From NCBI RefSeq assembly GCF_014323405.1, contig NZ_JACRWE010000012.1:1-54630 (forward strand): 54,630 nucleotides of DNA. The letters are read 5' to 3'. Origin of the DNA: Romboutsia faecis. GTDB lineage: Bacteria > Bacillota > Clostridia > Peptostreptococcales > Peptostreptococcaceae. Shown piece by piece: positions 7,721-15,534 of this stretch. The notes beneath the pieces are model-generated. The model did no database searches. It saw only the letters and a list, made by a program, of their open reading frames with translations, and was not told the origin of the DNA. Positions within the stretch are counted from its first letter, which is position 1; each line of letters opens with the position of its first letter. The position numbers were made by a program, and so were the translations under genes.

Positions 7721-8545
7721 TTATAACCTTGTTATATTTACATCTTTTCTTGGAACTGTTCTTTTATAATGTACTTTTGGGTAACCAATTACCATACATG
7801 CAACTAACTCTTCATTATCTCCTATTTGAAGGAACTTGCCTATTTCAGGATTAAATTTTGCAGCTCTTGATAAGAAACCGCTAAAATATGTTCCAAGTCC
7901 TAAAGCATTTATCATAAGTTCCATCTTTGATGCTGCTAAAGCTCCATTTATTATGTTATTTGATTTTATTACTATTAATAATGGTGCCTTAAAGAATAGT
8001 TTATCTTCGCCATCAGGATTTTCTGTAAAATTTTTATACATATCCTTCCACATATTAGCATACATTCTAATTTGGGTTGGAGTAGTTTCATCAGATAATA
8101 AATTATCAGCTTGGCTATTTAAAGTTTCTAGTACCATCTTTCTAAGATCTTGTATTTTATCTTTTACAATGACATATGAAACATCTTGCAGATTTCCACT
8201 AGTTTGAGTGAATTTTCCTGCGTTAATTATTTTATTTATCTTTTCTTCTTCAATATCTTTTGGGGAAAATAACCTAACGCTTCTTCTAAATTTCATGAAG
8301 TTCATTAATACCTCTGGATCTAATGAAAACTCTTTATCATTATATTCTTTTACTTCATTCATTGAATATTCTTTTTCATCATCAGAAGATATAGCTCTTA
8401 CAGGACAAATTGCAATACAATGCCCACATTTTACACAAGTTTCATTTTTTATATGAGACTTTCCATTAATCATTACTATATCATTCACTATACAGTCTTG
8501 TTTACATAAAGTACATCCTATACATTTATGAGTATTTACGAACAC
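7721..8545 (-). CDS. Nitroreductase with N-terminal 2[4Fe-4S] ferredoxin domain
   Basis: Residues 1-50 hold two CxxCxxCxxxC clusters (Cys 8, 11, 14, 18 and 37, 40, 43, 47), as in a bacterial ferredoxin. Residues about 85-274 are a nitroreductase/FMN-dependent domain, beginning FRRSVRLFSPKDI and ending GYPKVHYKRTVPRK. Such fusions carry electrons from the iron-sulfur clusters to FMN and reduce nitro compounds, quinones or other acceptors. I prefer the GTG at 8545: it has GAGGGA at proper spacing, while a GTG at 8563 overlaps that ribosome binding site. A MerR-type promoter lies directly upstream, so the gene is probably induced by the regulator at 8640-8990. Confidence 0.85.
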   Translation of the reverse strand: MFVNTHKCIGCTLCKQDCIVNDIVMINGKSHIKNETCVKCGHCIAICPVRAISSDDEKEYSMNEVKEYNDKEFSLDPEVLMNFMKFRRSVRLFSPKDIEEEKINKIINAGKFTQTSGNLQDVSYVIVKDKIQDLRKMVLETLNSQADNLLSDETTPTQIRMYANMWKDMYKNFTENPDGEDKLFFKAPLLIVIKSNNIINGALAASKMELMINALGLGTYFSGFLSRAAKFNPEIGKFLQIGDNEELVACMVIGYPKVHYKRTVPRKDVNITRL

Positions 8546-8584
8546 TATAAAATCCCTCCTCACTATACTATATTGGTGTTTATA

Positions 8585-8615
8585 ATTATATTTATTAAAC
8601 TATAGTTTAAGTCAA
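8585..8615 (-). promoter_or_regulatory. MerR-type promoter for the nitroreductase
   Basis: On the minus strand, TTGACT (8615-8610) and TATAAT (8590-8585) are separated by 19 bp. The 16-nt palindrome TTAAACTATAGTTTAA (8595-8610) lies in the spacer. This is the second promoter of this architecture in the window. Confidence 0.78.
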
Positions 8616-8639
8616 GTCTTTTTAAAATGAAAATCGGTA

Positions 8640-8990
8640 TTAATTACTCTGTCTACTTTCAAGGTTTAAATTTATTTTCTCGATATGATTTTTTAGTATT
8701 TTTCTTTGTTCTTCTAACTTATTTCGATGGTCGATTAAAATATTTATTGCTAATTGATTATTGCTACTATCTGCTAGAATATCTAAATTAGTACGGATTT
8801 CTTTGACTGACATTCCTATATTTCTTAAACATCTAATTAAATTTAGCAATTCTATATCTTTTTCTGAGAATATTCTTATATTGTTTTTATCTCTTTTAAA
8901 TTCAGGTAATAATCCTTGTTTTTCATAAAATCTTATTTTTGATTGAGGTATATTAGTTATTTCAGAAACTTCTTTTATTTTATATTCCAT
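8640..8990 (-). CDS. MerR-family regulator (short form)
   Basis: This 116-aa protein starts MEYKIKEVSEITNIPQSKIR, then FYEKQGLLPEF and NIRIFSEKDIELL, the MerR DNA-binding domain (residues 1-70). Residues 70-116 form a dimerisation helix with a charged tail. There is no cysteine cluster or large effector domain, so it resembles the short MerR regulators that control oxidoreductases. It sits immediately upstream of, and on the same strand as, the nitroreductase, with the 19-bp-spacer promoter between them. It therefore most likely activates that promoter in response to an electrophile or redox signal. The signal is not visible from the sequence. Confidence 0.85.
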   Translation of the reverse strand: MEYKIKEVSEITNIPQSKIRFYEKQGLLPEFKRDKNNIRIFSEKDIELLNLIRCLRNIGMSVKEIRTNLDILADSSNNQLAINILIDHRNKLEEQRKILKNHIEKINLNLESRQSN

Positions 8991-9345
8991 ACAATTTACT
9001 CCTTATAGCTAATATTGATTTTAATTATTATAACTTATCTTATAGAGTTTATAAAACTATTTAGTTATAAACTAAAAATAAGGATATTTTAAATTAATAA
9101 ACGTATTTGTTAAAACTTATTCAGGACAAAGTTTATGATAAAGGAATAAAATATATCCCAGGTTTATCAGGAACAATAGTTGTTTTTACTGTAATAAAAG
9201 GTGGAGATACCTTATTTTTAAGTGGTGATAATATAGAAAGCTTAATATAAAAATAGATAAAAGTACTATAAATAACAGATAATAAAATAAGTAAAGTTAC
9301 ATTAAGATATTACATAGTAGTACAAAATAAGAACTTATTTGACAA
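8991..9345. other. Gap with a possible gene remnant
   Basis: This is a non-coding stretch. Bases about 9110-9250 contain an open frame without a start, reading KLIQDKVYDKGIKYIPGLSG and then VVFTVIKGGDTLFLSGDNI before TAA at 9248-9250. The xVxKGDTL pattern loosely recalls a LysM repeat. It may be the tail of a lost gene. Nothing else is seen. Confidence 0.3.
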
Positions 9346-9404
9346 TCTCTCCATATTATATATTGAGATTCTCAGAAAGAATCTCAATATATAATATGGA
9401 GAGA
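9346..9404 (+). promoter_or_regulatory. Perfect 27-bp hairpin covering the ymaF ribosome binding site
   Basis: Bases 9346-9372 and 9378-9404 are perfect reverse complements with a 5-nt loop (cagaa). The 3' arm contains GGAGAG (9398-9403), the ribosome binding site for the gene starting at 9411. In RNA this stem would hide that site. TTGACA at 9339-9344 abuts the left arm, but no well-spaced -10 is evident. Confidence 0.75.
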
Positions 9405-9410
9405 TGCAAA

Positions 9411-9854
9411 GTGAACTATCAAAATTATAAATGTCAAAAAGATTATAAGGACTATAATGATTACAAATATCAAAAAGAATTGAAAGACTGTGATGAGTGT
9501 AAATATAAAAAAGGTTATAAGTGTTATTGTGAGGATGAAGAGATGACACATGTTCATGAATACGAAAGTAGTGTTAAATTAGCTGAAGAAGGTTGCGATA
9601 GACATAATCATCGTGCAGCAGGTGTAACAGGTGAAGCTATACCAATAAATGATGGAACAAATCATGTTCATAAGATAAATGACAGAACAGACTATCTAGA
9701 TCACTTCCACAAAATATGTGTTACAACTGGTCCAGCAATAAGAATACCAGGTACTAACAAACATATTCATTTAATATGTGGAAATACAACTGTTGCTGAT
9801 GGACATTGTCATCAATTCCTTTTCACTACTCAGATTGACGCCCCATTAGTATAA
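9411..9854 (+). CDS. ymaF: YmaF-family protein
   Basis: The 147-aa product has a low-complexity Lys/Tyr/Asp/Cys-rich head (YKCQKDYKDYNDYKYQ, residues 1-45). The family domain follows: HVHEYESSVKLAEEG, then HNHRAAGVTGEAI, NHVHKINDRTDYLDHFHKI and GNTTVADGHCHQF. The many paired histidines suggest metal binding, but the family function is unknown. I chose the GTG at 9411 because GGAGAG lies 7 nt upstream; an ATG at 9396 is inside the hairpin and has no ribosome binding site of its own. Translation is probably controlled by the 27-bp stem at 9346-9404. A terminator follows at 9946. Confidence 0.78.
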   Translation: MNYQNYKCQKDYKDYNDYKYQKELKDCDECKYKKGYKCYCEDEEMTHVHEYESSVKLAEEGCDRHNHRAAGVTGEAIPINDGTNHVHKINDRTDYLDHFHKICVTTGPAIRIPGTNKHIHLICGNTTVADGHCHQFLFTTQIDAPLV

Positions 9855-9945
9855 AATTAAGTAAAGCTTATGGGCAATTTGCTGAATATGAATATAAATT
9901 AGCATATTTTATTAAAAATTGATATCGATGATAATCATATTTACG

Positions 9946-9977
9946 AAGACTATGATAATAAATATCATAGTCTTTTT
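9946..9977 (+). terminator. Terminator after ymaF
   Basis: The arms AAGACTATGATA (9946-9957) and TATCATAGTCTT (9963-9974) pair perfectly, and TTTTT follows (9973-9977). Confidence 0.8.
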
Positions 9978-10059
9978 ACATAAATCATGCTTATGAAAGT
10001 AAATATTTTTAGGCGGAAGGTAGTTTTATAGGAACATAAAGGAAAGACTATAGGAAGGT

Positions 10060-10088
10060 TTGTCAATATTATAAGAATATGATATTAT
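10060..10088 (+). promoter_or_regulatory. Sigma-A promoter for the PhnA-like gene
   Basis: TTGTCA (10060-10065), a 17-bp spacer, then TATTAT (10083-10088). An AAAACTAT/ATAGTTTT stem (10091-10120) lies in the leader. Confidence 0.6.
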
Positions 10089-10189
10089 ATAAAACTATAA
10101 GGAAATCCCAATATAGTTTTTATAATAGGGATATGAAAATAATTTTAATAATTTTAAAATTGATAATAAATAGCGGAGGAAATAATATA

Positions 10190-10534
10190 ATGACTAATTT
10201 ACCAAATTGTCCAAAATGTAACTCAGAATATACTTACGAAGATGGAAGTCTTTTAGTTTGTCCAGAATGTGCTCATGAGTGGAGTGCAACAGCTGTTGAA
10301 GTTGAAGAAACAAATGTTATAAAAGATGCTAACGGAAACGTATTAAACGATGGAGATGCTGTAACAGTAATAAAAGACCTTAAAGTAAAGGGTAGTTCAT
10401 CATCTATAAAAATAGGAACAAAAGTAAAAAGTATACGTTTAGTTCCAGATGCAGCAGATGGACATGATATAGAATGTAAAATAGATGGCTTTGGAGCTAT
10501 GAAATTAAAATCTAGTGTTGTTAAAAAAGCTTAA
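10190..10534 (+). CDS. phnA: PhnA/YjdM-family zinc-ribbon protein
   Basis: The 114-aa protein begins [20 protein letters not shown] and has CPKC...CPEC (Cys 7, 10 and 25, 28), a zinc ribbon. It then has the conserved [14 protein letters not shown] and [16 protein letters not shown] segments of the PhnA/YjdM family. Despite the old name it is not an alkylphosphonate enzyme, and its function is not settled. Its length matches the family (about 111). Start: ATG 10190 follows gcggagg; an upstream in-frame ATG at 10079 lies in the promoter region and is rejected. It is monocistronic, with a promoter at 10060 and a terminator at 10541. Confidence 0.88.
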   Translation: MTNLPNCPKCNSEYTYEDGSLLVCPECAHEWSATAVEVEETNVIKDANGNVLNDGDAVTVIKDLKVKGSSSSIKIGTKVKSIRLVPDAADGHDIECKIDGFGAMKLKSSVVKKA

Positions 10535-10540
10535 TATAAT

Positions 10541-10574
10541 AAGGCTTGTCTCAGTTTAACTTGAGACAAGCCTT
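10541..10574. terminator. Bidirectional terminator
   Basis: The arms AAGGCTTGTCTCA (10541-10553) and TGAGACAAGCCTT (10562-10574) are perfect complements between two convergent genes. It ends both the PhnA-like gene and the leftward exchanger. Confidence 0.85.
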
Positions 10575-10594
10575 TATTGTATAAAATATATATA

Positions 10595-11638
10595 CTATAG
10601 AATAAAGAATGATGCTGCAATTATAAGATATACTGCAAGTAATTGAACACCTTCTAACCAGTTAGATTCACCATCATGAGAAACCCTATTGGCTATAATT
10701 ACTGAAGCTATAAGAGCAATTAGTTCAAATTCATTAAAAACTATACTCATAGGGGTGAAAAATAAGCTTAAAAATATTAGAATTGGAGCTACAAACAAGA
10801 TTATTTGCAAGCTTGACCCAATAGCTATTTCAAGAGCTACATCCATTTTATCTTTTCTGGCCATAACTACTGCGGTACTATGTTCAGCTGCATTACCTAT
10901 TATAGGTATTAAAATTATACCGACAAAAAATTGGCTCCATCCTAAGCTTTCAGTTATAGGTTCTATACCACTAACTAAAAATTCACTTTCTATTGCTATT
11001 AGAACTGTAGAAATAACAAGTATAAATATTGATTTATTTAAAGACCATTTTGCATGGCCTTCTTCTTCTTTAGTACTAGAATAGATATCTTTATGAGTAC
11101 TAAAAGAGAAGAATAAACTTAGTACATAAATAAGTATCATTACGACTGCGACAAACACACTTAGACCTTCATATCTTGTGTTTAATAGGTCAGGATTTAC
11201 TGTATGAGTAAATAAAGCAGGTATAGATAAACCAAGGACAGCAAATAAGAGCATGCTTGAAGAAACTTCTGTAACTTTTTGATTAAATTTCTGAGTTTTA
11301 TATTTTAATCCACCGGCTAACATACTTGCTCCAACTACTAGTAAGATGTTTCCTATTACTGCTCCTGCAATAGATGATTTAACTACATCAAATAAACCTT
11401 GCTTAAGTGCAAAAAATGATATTATAAGTTCTGTTGCATTTCCAAATGTACCGTTTAAAAAACCACCTATTTTAGGACCTGAATAAAAAGATATTTCTTC
11501 TGTTCCTTCTCCCATAAGACCAGCCAATGGAATTATAGATAAACATGATAATATAAACATTACAGAACCTGATGCGTTCATGAACTTAGCTATAAAACTT
11601 ATTGGAATAAAAATAAGCATATATTTCAAGATTTTCAT
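10595..11638 (-). CDS. cax: Calcium/proton antiporter (CaCA family, Cax)
   Basis: The 347-aa membrane protein has about 11 hydrophobic segments and both CaCA signature repeats: GNATELIISFFALKQG near residue 66 and GNAAEHSTAVVMARKD near 247. The conserved acidic residue in each repeat (E70 and E251) binds the ion. It would export Ca2+ in exchange for protons across the cytoplasmic membrane. Length and topology agree with bacterial Cax proteins. The ATG at 11638 follows aaggaggt. It is a single gene with a terminator on its 3' side shared with the PhnA-like gene. Confidence 0.88.
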   Translation of the reverse strand: MKILKYMLIFIPISFIAKFMNASGSVMFILSCLSIIPLAGLMGEGTEEISFYSGPKIGGFLNGTFGNATELIISFFALKQGLFDVVKSSIAGAVIGNILLVVGASMLAGGLKYKTQKFNQKVTEVSSSMLLFAVLGLSIPALFTHTVNPDLLNTRYEGLSVFVAVVMILIYVLSLFFSFSTHKDIYSSTKEEEGHAKWSLNKSIFILVISTVLIAIESEFLVSGIEPITESLGWSQFFVGIILIPIIGNAAEHSTAVVMARKDKMDVALEIAIGSSLQIILFVAPILIFLSLFFTPMSIVFNEFELIALIASVIIANRVSHDGESNWLEGVQLLAVYLIIAASFFIL

Positions 11639-11865
11639 AAATTACCTCCTTTATTAAAGTAAGATTATATTTATGTTAACCTTGATATTGAGAAATTATT
11701 ATAATCATTAAAAAAATAGCTATCTTAAAATACATTTAATCTTAACTTATCAATACTTTATAATCATAAACCTTAATCAAAAATAGTAATTAAGCATGAT
11801 ATTGTAGTATAATATAAACTCTAAAAGAAATAATTTATTATAAAATATGGGAAGGAATATCATAA

Positions 11866-12528
11866 ATGACAAAAGATAATTTAATCTTAACAATAAGAGA
11901 CTATGTTTTTGTAACATTAGGCGTAGTTTTAGTGGCTTTTGGGATTCAATATTTTTATGCTCCAAATGAAATAGCTGGAGGCGGATTAAGTGGTCTAGCT
12001 CTAGTAATCAGTCACTACATTCCAAATTTATCAGTTGGAACAATAATTTTTTTAGGAAATTTAATATTATTTGTTATATCATTTATACTAGTTGGAGGAG
12101 ACTTTGGATTAAAAACTATATATGCAAGTTTTGCTCTATCTTTTGTAATGGACTTTATGGAAAAAGTACTTCATTCTTATGCATTGACGACAAATTTATT
12201 TTTAGCTGTTATACTAGGAACAATGATTATAGCTAGTGGTTTAGCACTTGCATTTGCATTAAATGCTTCAACTGGTGGAACAGATATACTAGCTAAAATA
12301 TTAAATAAATATTCTAAATTCAATATAGGTATTTCTCTATTATGTGTAGATTTATTTGTGGTTGTTTGTGGTGGATTAACTTTTGGATTTGGAAAAGGAG
12401 TATTTTCACTAATTGCTGTAGTTATAAATGGTCTTTTAGTTGATAAGGTTATACTCATTATAGAAAAGAAAAAAGAAGAAAAATCTAAGCAAATAGAAGA
12501 GTCAGAAGACATAAATACTGTTGTCTAA
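11866..12528 (+). CDS. YitT-family membrane protein, lacking the DUF2179 domain
   Basis: The 220-aa protein has five or six membrane segments, and the YitT/YczE core motifs APNEIAGGGLSGLALVISHY (residues 32-51) and LNASTGGTDILAKILNKYSK (about 137-156). Most YitT proteins are about 280 aa and end with a cytoplasmic DUF2179 domain. Here the chain stops after the membrane core with a charged tail (EKKKEEKSKQIEESEDINTV). It may be a short paralogue rather than a truncated gene, because the frame and stop look clean. The function of the family is unknown; transport is suspected. GGAAGG precedes the ATG. Confidence 0.75.
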   Translation: MTKDNLILTIRDYVFVTLGVVLVAFGIQYFYAPNEIAGGGLSGLALVISHYIPNLSVGTIIFLGNLILFVISFILVGGDFGLKTIYASFALSFVMDFMEKVLHSYALTTNLFLAVILGTMIIASGLALAFALNASTGGTDILAKILNKYSKFNIGISLLCVDLFVVVCGGLTFGFGKGVFSLIAVVINGLLVDKVILIIEKKKEEKSKQIEESEDINTVV

Positions 12529-12628
12529 AATGTTAGATTTTGTATTAATATTAAGAAAAAATGTTTAAATTAGTAAAATTAAGGATAAATATACAATGAG
12601 TATAAATTAAACTTAGGAGGATTTTACA

Positions 12629-12817
12629 ATGAAAGCATTCGTAGATAAAGACACTTGTATAGGTTGTGGAGCATGTACTGGTATATGCCCAGAAATATTT
12701 GATATGGATGATGATGGATTAGCTGTTGCTATATCAGATGAAGTAAGTGCTGAGTTAGAAGATTCAGCAGCTGAAGCTCAAGATAGCTGCCCAGTTAGTG
12801 CAATAACTGTAGAATAA
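12629..12817 (+). CDS. [4Fe-4S] ferredoxin
   Basis: The 62-aa protein has CIGCGACTGIC (Cys 10, 13, 16, 20) and a distant Cys-Pro (C54, DSCPVSAITVE). This is the layout of a single-cluster [4Fe-4S] ferredoxin with CxxCxxC plus a remote CP; Cys20 is extra. It is strongly acidic, as expected for an electron carrier. In a clostridial anaerobe it would shuttle electrons between oxidoreductases. It has an AGGAGG ribosome binding site 8 nt upstream, stands alone, and is followed by a terminator at 12823. Confidence 0.9.
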   Translation: MKAFVDKDTCIGCGACTGICPEIFDMDDDGLAVAISDEVSAELEDSAAEAQDSCPVSAITVE

Positions 12818-12822
12818 TAAAT

Positions 12823-12897
12823 AAGGACATTTGTCAAATAGATTACTTGGTAATAATTTATTAAGTAAATTTATATTGATATATGTCCTTTTTTTAT
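12823..12897 (+). terminator. Terminator after ferredoxin
   Basis: AAGGACAT (12823-12830) pairs with ATGTCCTT (12883-12890) over a large loop that holds a second partial stem, followed by a T-run. Confidence 0.65.
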
Positions 12898-12959
12898 ATG
12901 AGTATTATAAAACTTATATAATTTGTGATAAAATTAAATAAAAAAAGTGGGAGACAATT

Positions 12960-13607
12960 ATGAGAAAAGACTATAAATATATTTTATTTGATTTAGATGG
13001 AACACTTACAGATCCAAAAGAAGGAATAACGAAATCTTTTCAATATGCTTTAAAACACTTTGGTATTGATGAAGATCTAGTTAACTTAGAAAAATTTATA
13101 GGTCCTCCTTTACATGATTCTTTTAGAGATGATTATAACTTTGACGATGAAAAAGTTGAGGAAGCTGTTACAAAGTTTAGAGAATACTTCGCTGAAACAG
13201 GAATATTCGAAAATAAGATATTCCCAAATGTAAAAGAGATATTAGAATATTTACATGAATTAGGTAAAGTTTTATTACTTGCAACTTCTAAACCAACTGT
13301 ATTTGCAGAAAGAATATTAAAACATTTTGAAATAGATCAATATTTTAAATATGTAGGTGGTAGTAATTTAGATGGAAGTAGAAGTGAAAAAAATGAAGTA
13401 ATAAATCATGTATTAGAAACTTGCAATATATCTTCTATGGATGATGTGATAATGATAGGGGACAGGAAATATGATGTACTTGGAGCACAAAAAATAGGAG
13501 TAGATTCAATAGGTGTTTTATATGGATATGGTTCTTTAGAAGAGTTGAAAGAAGCTAACCCAAATTATATAATTGAAAATATTGAAGAATTAAAAAATAT
13601 CTTATAG
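12960..13607 (+). CDS. HAD-superfamily hydrolase (phosphoglycolate phosphatase-like)
   Basis: The 215-aa protein has the HAD motifs in order: FDLDGTLTD (residues 10-18, nucleophile Asp11 and Asp13), ATSKP (about 108), a Lys around 140, and GDRKYDV (about 163-169). A helical cap lies between motifs I and II, as in subfamily I. It would remove phosphate from small phosphorylated metabolites, and phosphoglycolate phosphatase and 5'-nucleotidase are the nearest well-known types. The substrate cannot be told. The ATG follows gggaga. The stop codon lies inside the terminator stem. Confidence 0.85.
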   Translation: MRKDYKYILFDLDGTLTDPKEGITKSFQYALKHFGIDEDLVNLEKFIGPPLHDSFRDDYNFDDEKVEEAVTKFREYFAETGIFENKIFPNVKEILEYLHELGKVLLLATSKPTVFAERILKHFEIDQYFKYVGGSNLDGSRSEKNEVINHVLETCNISSMDDVIMIGDRKYDVLGAQKIGVDSIGVLYGYGSLEELKEANPNYIIENIEELKNIL

Positions 13608-13635
13608 TTTCATATGAAACTATAAGATATTTTTT
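13599..13635 (+). terminator. Terminator overlapping the HAD stop codon
   Basis: A 30-nt perfect palindrome (13599-13628, arms starting ATCTTATAGTTTCA) is followed by ATTTTTT. The TAG stop at 13605-13607 is in the left arm. Confidence 0.85.
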
Positions 13636-13751
13636 ATATTAAAATAAATTTTATTTGGACTTTATAAAATTAAAAAACTTAAAATATATGATACAAGGCA
13701 TAATAACAAAGTATAATAAAATAAACTGAATATAGAAAAGGAGAAGTTATT

Positions 13752-14369
13752 ATGAATATATTTACAATAGGTCATTCTAATTATCCAGTAGAGAAGCTTA
13801 TTGATATGCTCAAATTTTATAATATAAACTGTGTTGTAGATGTTAGAGGAACTCCTTATTCCAAGTACAATGTTCAATATAACAAAGAAACAATAAAAAA
13901 TACTTTAATTAAAGCTGGTTTTGTATATATTTATATGGCTAAAGAATTTGCTGCTAAGAGGGAAAATAAAATTTCTTATAATAAAGAGGGGTACTCAGAC
14001 TTTGAAAAAGTAATAAAAGAAGAAGATTTTAAAAATGGGGTAAAGAGATTAGAAAATGGATGTAAAAAAGGATTTAAGATAGCTCTTTTAGGTGCTATGC
14101 AAGACCCTATAAGATGTCATAGATCAATTTTACTTGGAAGAGAATTAGAACGCTTGGGATTTACTGTAAATCATATAATGGATGATTATGCTATAAAAGA
14201 TCAGAGATATATAGAAGAAAAAATATTAGATAAGTATTATGAAAATAGACATCAAGTAACTATAGATAGTTTAATGGGGAATTCAATTTCTAAGGAAGAG
14301 ATGATAAATGGAGCATATAAAATGGCAAATAGAGAGATTGGTTATAGGATAGAACACTTAGGCGAGTAA
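13752..14369 (+). CDS. DUF488-family protein
   Basis: The 205-aa protein begins MNIFTIGHSNYPVEKLIDML and has VDVRGTPYSKYN near residue 34 and PIRCHRSILL near 117, the conserved pieces of DUF488. The CHR segment carries an invariant Cys and His, and TIGHS forms the N-terminal strand. The family is widespread but uncharacterised biochemically. It has an aaaggagaa ribosome binding site and is a single gene, ended by the palindromic terminator at 14359. Confidence 0.85.
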   Translation: MNIFTIGHSNYPVEKLIDMLKFYNINCVVDVRGTPYSKYNVQYNKETIKNTLIKAGFVYIYMAKEFAAKRENKISYNKEGYSDFEKVIKEEDFKNGVKRLENGCKKGFKIALLGAMQDPIRCHRSILLGRELERLGFTVNHIMDDYAIKDQRYIEEKILDKYYENRHQVTIDSLMGNSISKEEMINGAYKMANREIGYRIEHLGE

Positions 14370-14385
14370 ATTTACTCGCCTATTT
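14359..14385. terminator. Bidirectional terminator
   Basis: A 24-nt perfect palindrome starts TAGGCGAGTAAA at 14359 and ends at 14382. It lies between the DUF488 gene and the leftward TtcA-like gene. Confidence 0.75.
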
Positions 14386-14393
14386 AATTATAA

Positions 14394-15113
14394 TTATTTT
14401 ATTTTTTCTTTATCCCAAATAAATAATCTATCTGAGTTATTTAAGGCACCAAAAATATTTTTCTTAGATCCTGGGATTTCTTTATTTAATTTCGAAACAA
14501 GTTCTTTTATATCTTGTCTATTTGTTTTACCATCAGCAGGACATGGATTTTTTATAATAGGATAGTCAAAATCTCTAGCTGCTTTTTTAGTCATATATTC
14601 ATCAATATAAATCATTGGCCTTATAATAGTTAAATCTTGTCTATCCATATGAGTTTTTGGTGAGAAGCAATTTACTCTTCCTTCGTATAACATAGACATT
14701 AAAAATGTTTCTATAGCATCATCTTTATGGTGTCCAAGGGCTACTTTGTTGCATCCTAATTTTTTTGCATTATCATTTAATGCACCACGTCTTAAGTTTG
14801 CACATAAAGAGCATGGATTTTTTTCTTTTCTTATATCGAAAACAATTTCTTTGATATCTGTTTGTACTTCATAGAATGGTATTTCTAAATCTTTGCATAA
14901 TTTATAAAGTGGAGAATTATCTACTCCTCCTGGATTTAGAGTAATAGCAATAAGTTCAAAAGCTTGAGGTGAAAACTTTTGATAGTTTTTTAATATATGA
15001 AGTAATGTAAGACTATCCTTTCCACCAGATAATCCAACTGCTATTTTATCGTTTTCTTGTATCATATCAAAGTCATTGATTGCTTGGCGTGCCTTACTAA
15101 GTAGTTTTTGCAT
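14394..15113 (-). CDS. TtcA-like tRNA thiolation ATPase
   Basis: The 239-aa protein has the PP-loop SGGKDS at residues 29-34, which binds ATP. It also has a central CSLC (about 101-104) and a C-terminal Cys in NPCPADGKTNRQDI, giving three cysteines placed as in the TtcA group, where they hold an [4Fe-4S] cluster. GHHKDDAIETFLMSM near 127 is the family core. TtcA forms 2-thiocytidine at tRNA position 32. Other Firmicutes members of the group are not all tested, so the precise target is uncertain. The ATG follows GGAGGA. Confidence 0.85.
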   Translation of the reverse strand: MQKLLSKARQAINDFDMIQENDKIAVGLSGGKDSLTLLHILKNYQKFSPQAFELIAITLNPGGVDNSPLYKLCKDLEIPFYEVQTDIKEIVFDIRKEKNPCSLCANLRRGALNDNAKKLGCNKVALGHHKDDAIETFLMSMLYEGRVNCFSPKTHMDRQDLTIIRPMIYIDEYMTKKAARDFDYPIIKNPCPADGKTNRQDIKELVSKLNKEIPGSKKNIFGALNNSDRLFIWDKEKIK

Positions 15114-15534
15114 GAATATTTTCCTCCGTATAAGTATAAATTAAAAACTCAAAATTCTTAAGTTTTAAATAGTAATTGTTTAAACTTTGTACCATAAAAT
15201 AATAACTCAAATATTATAGCAAATTTAATAGTAGCGAACAATTATAATAAATTGGATAAAACTATATATAAAATTAGTTAACATGAGTCAAGCATTTAGG
15301 TGTGAAATGGTAATAATATAGTTTAGACTTTAGAGTATCAGGTGAAAATATAAGAGTCATTAAATTCTGAATATTTACAAAGAATATTATTTAATATATA
15401 ATTTTTACAAGAGTAAGGTTATGACGTCTAAGGAATTTCTTTAGGCGTTTTTATATACAAAAATTAGTCAATACAAAAATAGTGTATAATATTTAAGTAT
15501 AAATAAAAGGTTAGGAATAATGGAGGAAAAAGAG
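15114..15534. other. Gap upstream of luxS
   Basis: This 421-nt gap holds no ORF that I can support. Bases 15424-15455 form a terminator-like hairpin (ACGTCTAA...TTAGGCGT, then TTTTT) that ends some upstream rightward transcript, perhaps a small RNA. A TATAAT at 15485-15490 is a likely -10 for luxS. I saw no S-box or other known riboswitch signature. Confidence 0.5.
15424..15455 (+). terminator. Orphan terminator upstream of luxS
   Basis: ACGTCTAA pairs with TTAGGCGT (one U-G pair) and TTTTT follows. No rightward gene lies before it within 1 kb. Confidence 0.6.

Noticed and set aside
9110..9250. LysM-containing gene
   Set aside because: There is no start codon or ribosome binding site, and the match is one short motif. 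It is kept only as a possible remnant.
9346..9404. Invertible switch (flip-flop promoter)
   Set aside because: The space between the arms is only 5 nt. Inversion would change almost nothing, and no recombinase is adjacent.
15114..15534. SAM riboswitch upstream of luxS-metH
   Set aside because: None of the S-box core strings or the expected helices were found; only a plain terminator and a -10 are visible.
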